Position numbers and translations under genes: made by a program | Notes under the pieces: generated by a model | Told to the model about the DNA's origin: nothing | The model's database searches: none | The model's input: only the letters and a program-made list of their open reading frames with translations | Assembly (NCBI GenBank): GCA_003523225.1 | Contig: DPGK01000001.1 | Location: 1,115-48,654, forward strand | Length of the DNA stretch: 47,540 nt | Reading direction: 5' to 3' | DNA from: Clostridiales bacterium | GTDB lineage: Bacteria; Bacillota; Clostridia; Oscillospirales; CAG-272 | Shown: positions 6,007 to 14,046 of the stretch, in pieces | Layout: each line of letters begins with the position of its first letter | Numbering within the stretch: position 1 is the first letter of the stretch

Positions 6007-7035
6007 ATGGAAAAGAAAAATCTTGATTGGGCAAATATCGGCTTCGGATACGTCAGGACCGAGAACCGCTTTGTCGCCGAATACCACAACGGCGAGTGGG
6101 GCGAGGGACGCCTCACCGACAACGCCGAGGTAACGATAAGCGAAAGCGCCTGCGTTTTGCAGTACGCACAGACCGCATTTGAAGGTCTTAAGGCATATGA
6201 AACCGCGGACGGACGGATCGTTTGCTTCCGCCCTGACCTTAACGCCGCACGTATGGCGGACTCCTGCCGCCGCATGATGATGCCGGTGTACAGTGAGGAA
6301 AAATTCCTTGACGCCGTTGACCGCGTGGTTGCCGCCAACGCCGCATATGTGCCGCCCTACGGCACGGGCGCTTCCCTTTATCTGCGCCCCTTTATGTTCG
6401 GCACGACTCCGGTCGTGGGCGTGAAACCCGCAAACGATTTTGAATTCCGCATTTTTGTTACTCCGGTCGGACCTTATTTCAAGGGCGGAGCAAAGCCGCT
6501 GCGCCTGCGCGTCAGCGATTACGACCGCGCCGCTCCTCACGGTACAGGTCACATCAAGGCGGGACTCAACTATGCCATGAGCCTTTACCAGACCGTTGAC
6601 GCTCACGAGCAGGGCTTTGACGAAAACCTTTATCTTGACCCGATGAGCCGCACCTTTATCGAGGAGACGGGCGGAGCCAATATTATCTTCATTTCCCGTG
6701 ACGGAAAGCTGGTAACGCCGAAATCCGACTCTATACTCCCCTCTATCACCCGCCGCTCGCTGCTCTATATTGCCGCGAATATTCTCGGCATGGAGGTCGA
6801 GGAGCGCCCCGTCGCCTTTGACGAGGTAAAGGATTTTGTCGAGTGCGGACTTTGCGGCACTGCCGCGGTTATATCTCCCGTCGGAATGATATCCGACCAC
6901 GGAAAAGAGATATACCTGCCCTCCGGCATGGAGCAGATGGGACCCGTGACAAAGAAGCTGTACGATACCTTCCGCGGTATTCAGCTTGGCACCGCCCCCT
7001 CCCCCGAGGGCTGGCTGCGTGAGATCAGACTGTAA
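6007..7035 (+). CDS. ilvE: branched-chain amino acid aminotransferase
   Basis: 342 aa, fold-type IV PLP aminotransferase, cytosolic. It catalyses the last step of Leu, Ile and Val synthesis and the first of their breakdown, with 2-oxoglutarate/glutamate as partner. The eukaryotic-like BCAT II subgroup is indicated by YAQTAFEGLKAY (about 53-64), LRPFMFG, and the PLP lysine K184 in HIKAGLNYA. Further marks are EETGGANI, where the family has a glutamate and substrate-loop residues, and CGTAAV near the end. Length fits the family (340-360). ATG 6007 follows GGGAGAGCAGG. The frame is open upstream to a GTG at 5923, but that segment shows no family similarity and is better read as leader. Monocistronic: its own promoter and a strong terminator. 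Confidence 0.93.
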   Translation: MEKKNLDWANIGFGYVRTENRFVAEYHNGEWGEGRLTDNAEVTISESACVLQYAQTAFEGLKAYETADGRIVCFRPDLNAARMADSCRRMMMPVYSEEKFLDAVDRVVAANAAYVPPYGTGASLYLRPFMFGTTPVVGVKPANDFEFRIFVTPVGPYFKGGAKPLRLRVSDYDRAAPHGTGHIKAGLNYAMSLYQTVDAHEQGFDENLYLDPMSRTFIEETGGANIIFISRDGKLVTPKSDSILPSITRRSLLYIAANILGMEVEERPVAFDEVKDFVECGLCGTAAVISPVGMISDHGKEIYLPSGMEQMGPVTKKLYDTFRGIQLGTAPSPEGWLREIRL

Positions 7036-7063
7036 AAACAAAAAACATAGAATTATAAAGTAT

Positions 7064-7110
7064 AAAGCAAAATGCTGCCGCGCAACGCACGGCAGCATTT
7101 TGCTTTATTG
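7064..7110. terminator. terminator after ilvE
   Basis: Perfect 17-bp stem (7064-7080 with 7090-7106), 9-nt loop, A-rich left arm and T-rich right arm followed by ATTG. It can serve ilvE and the convergent reductase gene. Confidence 0.92.
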
Positions 7111-7282
7111 TCCCGGTAAAGTATTCAACGAATGATACTCGTAGTTGACGTCGTATAAGTCCGATTGAACACACAGCCGTCATACATGCCTGTAAAGGAG
7201 CTGTACTTGCATACGTTACAAACGCAATAAAGCAGTTGATGTCCAGAGGCTGTTGTCATACTTTCAGGACTGATGGCTCCCG

Positions 7283-7984
7283 TCACTGCTCCTTCCACGG
7301 CTTTGTTCCGGAGAGCCAGCCGTTTTCGACCCAGTACTGCTTTTCCGCCGGGGACGCTCCCCAGCCCGCCTTCTGCATTCCGCCGTAGAACCAAAAGAGA
7401 AAGCGTGTCCTTACACCGACGTGTGCTTTTTTCCGGCGCGACAGCTTATGCGCCAGCCTTTTTATGTCTTTTTCTATTCCCGCTTTCTTTTTTGGCGGGA
7501 TCATATCCCACCTCATGGCGTTTACAACGGCGGCGTAGGTGTGGACTTCGGGTATGCCCCAGTTTATCAGATTGCCCGCTATCAGCTTTGCGGCTTTTTT
7601 TGCCCCGGCTCCGGCGGCGGTGGAGATTACCACTGCTTTTTTTGAAAACATTTCCCGCGGCGGCTTGTGCGTCAGCCAGTTTGTAAAGAACAGGTCAAGA
7701 AACGCTTTCATGGGCGCCGAGGGCATCATGCAGTAATTGGGGCTGGTAAAGACAAGCAGCTCCGCCTCCAGCATATCACGCAGTATCGGCTCTTTTTCCT
7801 TCCAATACGGGCAGCGCGCCCGGTCCTCAAGACAGGCGAAGCAGCCGCTGCAGAAGTGGTCAAGGTCTCTCGGAAGGAAGTATTCCCTGACCTCCTTTTC
7901 ACCCTCGAGCGATTCAAGCAGCATCTTGCCGATATTCCACGTGCTGCCTTTGTGGTTTTGTCCGTTGATAACAACTATTTTCAT
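7283..7984 (-). CDS. flavodoxin-fold NAD(P)H reductase, iron-sulfur-flavoprotein-like
   Basis: 233 aa. The N-terminal strand and phosphate loop IVVINGQNHKGST fit the FMN-binding site of the NADPH-dependent FMN reductase / flavodoxin-like family, and FTSPNYCMMPSAPMKAFLDL is its second conserved block. C45, C48, C51 and C58 form CX2CX2CX6C, within the compact cluster motif of iron-sulfur flavoproteins, so a 4Fe-4S cluster is possible. Many relatives keep only part of it. The C-terminal 60 residues are basic and Trp-rich, perhaps for membrane contact. ATG 7984 follows GAGAGGAAACAAA. It lies 45 bp after the truncated ABC gene in the same direction, so it may be read from the GntR promoter. Substrate unknown. 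Confidence 0.8.
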   Translation of the reverse strand: MKIVVINGQNHKGSTWNIGKMLLESLEGEKEVREYFLPRDLDHFCSGCFACLEDRARCPYWKEKEPILRDMLEAELLVFTSPNYCMMPSAPMKAFLDLFFTNWLTHKPPREMFSKKAVVISTAAGAGAKKAAKLIAGNLINWGIPEVHTYAAVVNAMRWDMIPPKKKAGIEKDIKRLAHKLSRRKKAHVGVRTRFLFWFYGGMQKAGWGASPAEKQYWVENGWLSGTKPWKEQ

Positions 7985-8029
7985 TTTGTTTCCTCTCTGC
8001 CGTCGTGTCGGAACGCAGATTTTTGAAAG

Positions 8030-8611
8030 TTACGGTTCGCTTTTGTACCAATTCAGCACCGGAAAAAGAGCTTCCTCGCTGACGCGGTTGCCGCCGTGCA
8101 GCATCAGCTCCAGCATATCATCCTCGTCGGGAGTACGCTCCTTTTTGTTTTCAAGCGTTTTGCCTGCGGCTTTGGACATTACCGACATCATGAACCGGTA
8201 TATCCCGCGCAGCCGGGCTTTCATTCCGGTTGAAAACTTCCTTATCTGTTTGTCCTCGGGCAGACTGTATTTCCGGCACGCGTCAGTAAATGCCTGCCGG
8301 TCAAAGCAGTCATACATTCTGCCGAGTATCTTTGCGCAGTCCCCGGGCGTCAGGTAGCTGCTGAAGCCGGAATCCGAAAGGGCAACGCCTATCTGCTGTT
8401 TGTCCTCCGGCGTAAGGGCTGACGCAGCTTTTCCGAATACGGTGACACTTCCGCCGTCCGGCTTTACAAGCCCCAGAATGACTTTTATCACAGTGCTTTT
8501 TCCTGCTCCGTTTTTTTCCACAAGCCCGGTTATCCGCCCGTCGGGGATGTCAAGCGTTACGTCCAAAGAGAGATCCTTGTAATTCTTTTTCAGTTCTTTT
8601 ACAGATACCAT
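8030..8611 (-). pseudogene. chimeric ABC transporter ATPase lacking Walker B
   Basis: 193 aa. Residues 1-133 are an ABC ATPase of the type partnered with YtrA regulators: Walker A 30-40 (GLVEKNGAGKST, with E where Gly is usual) and a signature-like FSTGMKAR at 126-133. The protein then leaves the family. Walker B, D-loop and H-loop are missing, and residues from about 135 (RGIYRFMMSVMSKAAG... to VLNWYKSEP) belong to something I do not recognise. A deletion that fused two genes, with junction near 8210, explains this. No permease gene follows. ATPase activity is unlikely; the frame is nevertheless open with a GTG/ATG-proximal start right after the regulator gene, so a product may be made. Confidence 0.72.
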
Positions 8612-8613
8612 GC

Positions 8614-8985
8614 TCAGTCCTCCAATAAGATATCAGTTATCTGCCGTATCTCCTCGGGACTCATGCCGACAGACTTGGCTTTTTCCAGCGCCTTGGCGAG
8701 ATCCTCCTCCACCGCCTTGCGTCTTGCTTCCAATGCAAGCGCGCGGTTGGTCGGCATAACGTAAGTTCCTTTTCCGTGCACGGTCACCACAAAGCCGTCT
8801 TCCTCCAGCTTGTCATAGGCTTTTTTTACGGTAAGGGAGCTTATCTTCAGTGTTCCGGAAAGCGCCCTTACGGAGGGCAGTGCCTCTCCCTCACTGAGCT
8901 TTCCGGTAATTATCCGGTCTTTTATCTGATCGACCAACTGCTCATAGATGGGTATCATGGAAGCATTGTTCAGAATTATCTGCAT
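8614..8985 (-). CDS. GntR family regulator, YtrA subfamily
   Basis: 123 aa. A winged-helix domain in residues 1-75 (PIYEQLVDQIKDRIITGKL, ALPSVRALSGTLKISSLTVK, VHGKGTYV) is followed by only about 45 residues of a helical dimer tail. That short tail is typical of the YtrA subgroup, which represses ABC-transporter operons, often in response to cell-envelope stress. The start is ATG 8985, with GGAGGTG six bases before it; an earlier in-frame ATG at 9009 lies before that site. The gene stops 2 bp before the ATPase ATG. Its promoter overlaps phased repeats that probably form its own operator. Confidence 0.9.
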   Translation of the reverse strand: MQIILNNASMIPIYEQLVDQIKDRIITGKLSEGEALPSVRALSGTLKISSLTVKKAYDKLEEDGFVVTVHGKGTYVMPTNRALALEARRKAVEEDLAKALEKAKSVGMSPEEIRQITDILLED

Positions 8986-9009
8986 CTTGTCACCTCCGGT
9001 TTTGCACAT

Positions 9010-9053
9010 AGTATATCACATTTGCATACTGTTGTCAACTGTTATATACTGTT
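9010..9053 (-). promoter_or_regulatory. promoter and probable GntR operator
   Basis: On the minus strand: -35 TTGACA (9038-9033), 17-bp spacer, -10 TATACT (9015-9010). Inverted AGTATAT (9010-9016) and ATATACT (9044-9050) flank the promoter. On the plus strand ACTGTT occurs three times at exactly 10-bp intervals (9028, 9038, 9048), one helical turn apart, overlapping the -35 side. Confidence 0.75.
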
Positions 9054-9060
9054 TATTCGA

Positions 9061-9596
9061 GAAAATATGCAGTAAGCCGTGGCAGCCGCCTGACTCACAG
9101 ACAAACGGCAAAAGTTTTCTTTTTTAGTGGATTTGCGTACTGAGCCGCTGGCGTCACCGCAGAAACGGCGGCGGGCGGATTGGGACTGCATTTTCCGGGC
9201 TTTGCGGGTGTGCGGAACGCGCTGGGGCATAAGATGTGGGGATGGCAGAAAAATGTATGTTTTTTAAGGAAAAAAATTTATTTTTTCCAGTATGACCTCT
9301 TGTTTTTCTTTTGAAAATGTGATAAACTTTTATTAATTATAGTGTGTTACTATGCCCAAAAACGGGTGTGCTCCACTTTCTGTCGCTTTTCCCGCGAAAC
9401 AGACCGCACCTTGGTTACGGACAAGCGCTGACGCGGGACAGAACCGCTGCCTTGCGGCTGAGGGCGGCAGTCCGGCTGATAATATCTTTTGCTTATTATA
9501 CATATGGAAGAAAATAAAGGCCTGCCCCGCGTTCGGAAGGGATAGATGTGTCCGGCAGATATTTTCTTTTGTGTTGACACATAAGGGGGCAAGCAG
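9061..9596. other. intergenic region upstream of capsule locus
   Basis: About 540 bp with no convincing gene. The middle (9240-9350) is AT-rich. A weak promoter TTGAAA (9311-9316), 17-bp spacer, TAATTA (9334-9339) reads toward the capsule genes. The stretch 9350-9590 is GC-richer with several short imperfect hairpins and could be a long leader, but I see no clear terminator or protein-binding repeat. Confidence 0.4.
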
Positions 9597-10364
9597 GTGG
9601 ATAATATTCAATCTGAAATATCTATTGTAATACCTACATACAATGCAGAATCGACCCTTGAAAATGCAGTTTCTTCTGTCATCGGGCAGAGCTTTGAAAA
9701 TTGGGAGCTTATTATTGCAGATGACGCATCCTCTGACGGAACGGTGAGGCTGGCGCGGGAGCTTGAGAGCCGCGATGGGCGCATACGCGTCGTTGAGAGC
9801 AAGGTCAATAAAGGCGTGGCTGAAATGCGGAATTACGGAGTTTCGCTCAGCAGGGGACAGTATGTGGCGTTTCTTGATTCCGACGACACATGGCACCCCG
9901 ACAAGCTGATTATCCAGCTTGGCAGGATGCGCGATACGGACGCCAGCCTTTGCTACACCTCATACGCGCTTGTGAACGCGAGCGGCAAAAAGGCGCGCGC
10001 GGACTACATCGTGCCGGATGAGACGGATTATCCTTCCATGCTGCGCGAAAACGTGATAGGCTGTTCCACCGTGCTGATCTCGGCAGAGGTAGCCAGAAGC
10101 CATCCGTTTTCAACCGAAGCTTACCACGAGGACTATGTGCTTTGGCTGCAGCTCCTGCGGGAAGGTCACAGGGCGGTTGGCTGCAAAGAGGTGCTGACCG
10201 ACTGGTGCTACCACGACGGCTCACGCTCGTACAACAAATTACGAAGTCTGCAAAAGCGCTGGGAGGTCTACCGCAAGGTGCTTAAGCTGCCGCTTATGAA
10301 AAGCATCAGCTGTACCTGCAGCTATGCGATCGCGGGACTCAGAAAATACAATTCTTATGACTGA
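9597..10364 (+). CDS. glycosyltransferase family 2
   Basis: 255 aa, GT-A fold inverting transferase that adds a sugar from a nucleotide donor to the lipid-linked repeat unit at the inner face of the membrane. SIVIPTYNAESTLENAV opens the nucleotide-binding fold, DDASSDGT follows, and FLDSDDTW (about 90-97) is the metal-binding DxD region. Near residue 180 YHEDYVLWLQLLREG carries the usual catalytic E/D. The start is GTG 9597 preceded by AAGGGGGC. It is the first gene of the capsule locus and the chain-length regulator follows after 22 bp. Donor and acceptor cannot be told from sequence. Confidence 0.88.
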   Translation: MDNIQSEISIVIPTYNAESTLENAVSSVIGQSFENWELIIADDASSDGTVRLARELESRDGRIRVVESKVNKGVAEMRNYGVSLSRGQYVAFLDSDDTWHPDKLIIQLGRMRDTDASLCYTSYALVNASGKKARADYIVPDETDYPSMLRENVIGCSTVLISAEVARSHPFSTEAYHEDYVLWLQLLREGHRAVGCKEVLTDWCYHDGSRSYNKLRSLQKRWEVYRKVLKLPLMKSISCTCSYAIAGLRKYNSYD

Positions 10365-10386
10365 CTTGAGAGGATAATTATAGCAC

Positions 10387-11190
10387 ATGAACGAAAACCA
10401 GACACCGCTCAATACGGCGGGCGGCAACGAAATTACACTCTGGAGCATCCTGCGGCTGCTTGTAAGCAAGCTGTTTCTTCTGCTTCTTGCCGGAGTCGCA
10501 GTCGGTCTTGCGGTATTCCTTGTACTGAACTTTCTTGTTACCCCGAAATATGAATCGAGGGTCAGCTTTTATGTCTACAACAGTGCGGACGGCGCTTCCC
10601 ACGTCGGAACTATAAATAACAACGACCTTCAGGCGGCGGAAAGCCTTGCCGCGACCTACTCAAAGATACTTGAGAGCAATTCGGTGCTTGACTCGGTCCT
10701 TGGCGACCTCGGCAGCGTCGGCATCTCAAGAAAAGACCTTGGCAGGATGACGGAGGTTGCGGTCGTGCCGGATACGCAGCTGCTTGAGGTCGTGGTGACC
10801 TCCACCGACCCGGAGCTTGCCTGCCGCATAGCCGATTCCTTTGCAAAGGTTGCGACCACCGAGATCGTGCGTATCACAAAGGCGGGCGGAGTCGAGGTCG
10901 TTGACAGACCCGAGGTGGCGACGGAAAAGTCCTCTCCCCGCACGGTGTTCGGCACTGTGATAGGAGTCGTGATCGGTGTGATAATCATGTCTGTCATAGT
11001 TATCCTCAGGGCGATGTCGGATACCACGATATATCTGTCGGAGGATATTGACAAGCTGGGCGGCATTACCGTGCTCGGTCAGATACCCGAGATCGGCGCA
11101 CAGGACGAAAAATATGTTTATTGGAAAGTTGTAAAGGGAGGAGTGGTTCGCCTTGCAGAGAAAAAAGGACAGCCGGGCAACGGCAATTGA
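10387..11190 (+). CDS. capsule chain-length regulator / BY-kinase activator (CpsC/YveK type)
   Basis: 267 aa Wzz-family membrane protein. It has transmembrane helices at about 28-50 and 188-208, an extracytoplasmic domain between, and a short cytoplasmic tail that activates the partner kinase. The domain begins with TPKYESRVSFYV and the Pro-rich approach to helix 2 (PRTVFGTVIG) is typical. It sets polymer length together with the kinase encoded next. ATG 10387 is chosen, though the AGGATAATTATAGC upstream is a modest site. The last 38 bases overlap the kinase gene, so the two are translationally coupled. The C-terminal extension of about 60 aa after helix 2 includes VLGQIPEIG, which is usual in this family. 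Confidence 0.87.
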   Translation: MNENQTPLNTAGGNEITLWSILRLLVSKLFLLLLAGVAVGLAVFLVLNFLVTPKYESRVSFYVYNSADGASHVGTINNNDLQAAESLAATYSKILESNSVLDSVLGDLGSVGISRKDLGRMTEVAVVPDTQLLEVVVTSTDPELACRIADSFAKVATTEIVRITKAGGVEVVDRPEVATEKSSPRTVFGTVIGVVIGVIIMSVIVILRAMSDTTIYLSEDIDKLGGITVLGQIPEIGAQDEKYVYWKVVKGGVVRLAEKKGQPGNGN

Positions 11191-11938
11191 TGAAACGGCG
11201 CTTAACCGCAAACGCCTGATAAACAACGATACACCGTTTGCGATAAAAGAGGCTTATGTAAAGCTGCGCACGAACCTTATGTTCTGTATGACGGCGGATA
11301 AACAGCGCCCGTGCAAGGTTTTTGCGATAACAAGCTCAAATCCTTCCGAGGGCAAAAGCCTTACCGCTGCAAACATTGCAATAAGCTACGCCATGCTGGG
11401 GCGAAAGACTCTGCTTATCGACGCGGATCTGAGAAAGCCCACACAGCAGCGGCTCTGGAAGGTTGAGATCTCAAGCGGGCTTTGCGACTTTCTGGCTAAT
11501 ATCGGATCGCTTGAAATGGCTCAGGTGGAATCAATTCCGCTTACCGTTGTCTGCACGGGGACCATACCTCCCAATCCCTCCGAGCTTCTGGCGTCGGACA
11601 GGATGAAGCATTTTATAAATGCGTGCGCACAGAGCTATGATTATGTGATAATCGACACGCCGCCTATCAATACGGTGGCTGACGCGCAGATAATCTCCAC
11701 CTTCGTGGACGGGGTGGTCGTTGTCGCCAAATCCGGCGAGACAAGCTCGGACGATCTCTGCGCCGCAATAGACGCCGTGGATCGCGCCGGAGGAAACCTG
11801 TGCGGGGTGGTTCTGAACGACATGAATATCAGGACCGCAAAATACTCCTACCGTTATAAATACGGCGACAGGTACGGCTCAAAATACGGGTACAGATACT
11901 CATATAAGAGCTACAAGGAATCAAATAAAGAATCGTAA
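11153..11938 (+). CDS. bacterial tyrosine kinase of capsule locus (CpsD/CapB type)
   Basis: 261 aa cytoplasmic BY-kinase. Walker A at 61-69 (SSNPSEGKS), Walker A' at 86-93 (LLIDADLR) and Walker B at 164-170 (YVIIDTPP) are all present. The C-terminus is a tyrosine cluster with ten Tyr in about 30 residues, the autophosphorylation tail that controls polymerisation. The N-terminal AYVKLRTNL matches the dimer-contact helix. The only plausible start is TTG 11153, after GGAGGAG, because the next in-frame Met is deep in the fold. It overlaps the activator gene in a different frame. Confidence 0.9.
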   Translation: MQRKKDSRATAIDETALNRKRLINNDTPFAIKEAYVKLRTNLMFCMTADKQRPCKVFAITSSNPSEGKSLTAANIAISYAMLGRKTLLIDADLRKPTQQRLWKVEISSGLCDFLANIGSLEMAQVESIPLTVVCTGTIPPNPSELLASDRMKHFINACAQSYDYVIIDTPPINTVADAQIISTFVDGVVVVAKSGETSSDDLCAAIDAVDRAGGNLCGVVLNDMNIRTAKYSYRYKYGDRYGSKYGYRYSYKSYKESNKES

Positions 11939-12002
11939 CGGCGTGATACGGTGATGTGAGCCGTAAAACGGTACTTACGTAAAAACGGGAGCGTACATAT
12001 GA

Positions 12003-12875
12003 ATGCCGAAGCATAATTCCACGTCAGAACTCACAGCTCATCAGGCGGTTCTGCTTTCCATGCTTAAGGAGCTTGACTCCGTATGCAGAAAAAACGGTAT
12101 TCACTATATGCTTTTTGCCGGTACGGCGCTCGGAGCGGTGCGGCACGGGGGATTTATCCCGTGGGACGACGATATTGACGTGATAATGCTGCGCAGTGAT
12201 TACGAAAGATTTTTCCGCACTGCCGCAGGGGATTTCGATAAAGAACGGTATTATGTTCAGGAAGAATACAGCGCCCACTGGCCTATGTATTTTTCAAAGC
12301 TCCGCCTCAACAGCACTACGTGCATGGAAAAGTACCATCCGAAGGACAGGAAAATGCACCAGGGCGTGTACATAGATATTTTCCCGTGCGATAATCTTTC
12401 CGGCAATGCCGTTGTCCGCAGGCTTCAGTTCCTTGCCTCAAAGGTCGTGATAGCAAAAGCATTGTACGCGCGCGGCTACGAGACGGACAGTATCCTCAAA
12501 AAATGCTTCATGCAGCTTTGCAGGCTGCTTCCGCGTAAGCCGCTGTGGCGCTTCTGCGTAAGGAGACGCGACAGCCGTTCGGAGCGGGTGCACACCTTCT
12601 TCGGCTGCGGAACGAAGTACGAAAAGAATATTTTCCCGCGCGAGTGGTTTGAAAAAACGGCGGATGTGCCGTTTGAGGACGGAGTCTTTCCGCTCACGGT
12701 CAATTACGGCGAGCTGCTTACAAAGCTGTACGGCGACTATATGACTCTTCCCGCGCCGGAAGAAAGAAAGTGCAAGGAGCACGTTGCGATCCTCGATCTT
12801 GAACGCCCGTATACCGAGCACCTCTCGGAGCAGGAAGCGATCGTGTTTGACAGCTATACAAGAAGCATCAGATAA
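12003..12875 (+). CDS. LicD family phosphotransferase
   Basis: 290 aa. The LicD signature runs from FAGTALGAVRHGG to IPWDDDIDVIM (about 38-61); these Asp residues coordinate metal in the nucleotidyltransferase-like fold. LicD proteins transfer phosphocholine or another phospho-alcohol from a CDP carrier to teichoic acid or capsule sugar. No licA/licC choline-activation genes are in the window, so the donor is unknown. The same locus encodes two proteins with choline-binding-like repeats, which makes a phosphocholine-type decoration worth testing. ATG 12003 follows GGGAG at a long 12-nt spacing. Confidence 0.87.
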   Translation: MPKHNSTSELTAHQAVLLSMLKELDSVCRKNGIHYMLFAGTALGAVRHGGFIPWDDDIDVIMLRSDYERFFRTAAGDFDKERYYVQEEYSAHWPMYFSKLRLNSTTCMEKYHPKDRKMHQGVYIDIFPCDNLSGNAVVRRLQFLASKVVIAKALYARGYETDSILKKCFMQLCRLLPRKPLWRFCVRRRDSRSERVHTFFGCGTKYEKNIFPREWFEKTADVPFEDGVFPLTVNYGELLTKLYGDYMTLPAPEERKCKEHVAILDLERPYTEHLSEQEAIVFDSYTRSIR

Positions 12876-12944
12876 GCCGCCGGGGCGCGCACAAGAATAA
12901 TAACCAAAATTCACTGAGCCTGGCATAAAGAAAGGCAGCGACCA

Positions 12945-13472
12945 ATGAATAAAAGCAACGGAATTTTTCAGAACAGGAACACGCTTATACTTGTAATTGC
13001 TTTGCTTGCGATAGTATGTCTTGAAGCCATACTTGTCGTGGTGCTTATAAACAGAAAGCCGGAGGCAAAACCGGACGACGCATCCACCTCGTCGGCGGTC
13101 GTCAGCGAAAACAAAGGGGAAATAAATACCCCCGTCGGGAAGCTCGTTTTCCCCTCGGAATGGGCGGATTCGGTGGAAATTAAGGACACCTCCTCCGGAA
13201 AGCAGTTCAGAAACAGCTTTTACGGCACAGTGAACGGCGAGAAGGTTTTGCTGTTTGAGCTTTCGGTCGGCGCTGACGGCAGCGGATATCAGCTCGGCTC
13301 TGCACCTGACAGCGCGGGTAACACTCAGTTTATCTGGCTCAATATCAAGGAGATCAGTTCTGAACCGACGTGGTCCGGGGAGGATATTTCAAGGATCAAT
13401 ACGATGCAGTCATGCGTGAACGACCTTATCGAGCAGCTGCATGAGATAGACGGCTTCCGGGAAAGCAACTGA
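12945..13472 (+). CDS. membrane-anchored extracytoplasmic protein, unknown
   Basis: 175 aa. A single N-terminal hydrophobic helix at about 14-36 lacks a clear cleavage site. It is followed by a Pro/Ser/Thr/Asp-rich linker (37-60) and a small soluble domain of about 110 aa outside the cell. No Cys for lipidation. I do not recognise the domain. Its place between LicD and an acyltransferase, with the acyltransferase ATG two bases after the stop, ties it to polymer assembly or modification. ATG 12945 follows AAAGGCAGCG. Confidence 0.65.
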   Translation: MNKSNGIFQNRNTLILVIALLAIVCLEAILVVVLINRKPEAKPDDASTSSAVVSENKGEINTPVGKLVFPSEWADSVEIKDTSSGKQFRNSFYGTVNGEKVLLFELSVGADGSGYQLGSAPDSAGNTQFIWLNIKEISSEPTWSGEDISRINTMQSCVNDLIEQLHEIDGFRESN

Positions 13473-13473
13473 A

Positions 13474-14046
13474 ATGGCGTCGCTTAAGGGGCTGAGGCGG
13501 AAGATAGGCGCGATCGTTTACTACCCGATCGCCAAACGTCTGCCGCCGTCGTGGAGCAAGCTGCGCGTAGGTCAGACCTCACTCCGCCGCTGGTGCGGAA
13601 GGATGATGCTGGCAGAGTGCGGCAAAAAGGTAAATATCGAGCAGGGGGCGGTCTTTTCGCCCAAGGTCACGCTCGGCGATTTTTCCGGCATCGGCATAAA
13701 CGCAAAGATATACGGCGCCTGCCATATCGGCAGCTACGTAATGATGGGAACGGACGTTACCGTCATTACCCGGAATCACCGTCATGACAGGATCGACATT
13801 CCCATGATGGAGCAGGGGTTTGAGGAGGAACAGCCCGTCGTCATAGGCAACGATGTGTGGATAGGCGACAGGGTAGTGATACTTCCCGGCGTACATATCG
13901 GGAACGGGTGCATAATAGGCGCGGGTGCGGTCGTGACAAAGGATATACCGGATAACGCGATCGCCGCCGGAGTGCCCGCACGGGTCATACGCTTCCGCGA
14001 TAGCGACGCAAAGATATCGCAGAAACAGGGTGAGTGCGATGAGTGA
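13474..14046 (+). CDS. left-handed beta-helix acyltransferase
   Basis: 190 aa, hexapeptide-repeat family (maltose/galactoside O-acetyltransferase and WcaF relatives), which moves an acetyl or similar acyl group from CoA to a sugar. Hexad turns run from about residue 45 to 170, and NHRHD near 105 carries the probable catalytic His. The closing IGAGAVVTKDIPDNAIAAGVPARVI is characteristic. The N-terminal 40 residues are basic and could contact the membrane. It starts 1 bp after the previous stop and overlaps the next gene, so it is part of a coupled cluster. Likely role: O- or N-acetylation of a capsule sugar. Confidence 0.86.
   Translation: MASLKGLRRKIGAIVYYPIAKRLPPSWSKLRVGQTSLRRWCGRMMLAECGKKVNIEQGAVFSPKVTLGDFSGIGINAKIYGACHIGSYVMMGTDVTVITRNHRHDRIDIPMMEQGFEEEQPVVIGNDVWIGDRVVILPGVHIGNGCIIGAGAVVTKDIPDNAIAAGVPARVIRFRDSDAKISQKQGECDE

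Noticed and set aside
5839..7098. Long open frame on the minus strand opposite ilvE
   Set aside because: It mirrors the third codon positions of ilvE, lacks a ribosome site and shows no family. It is an antisense shadow.
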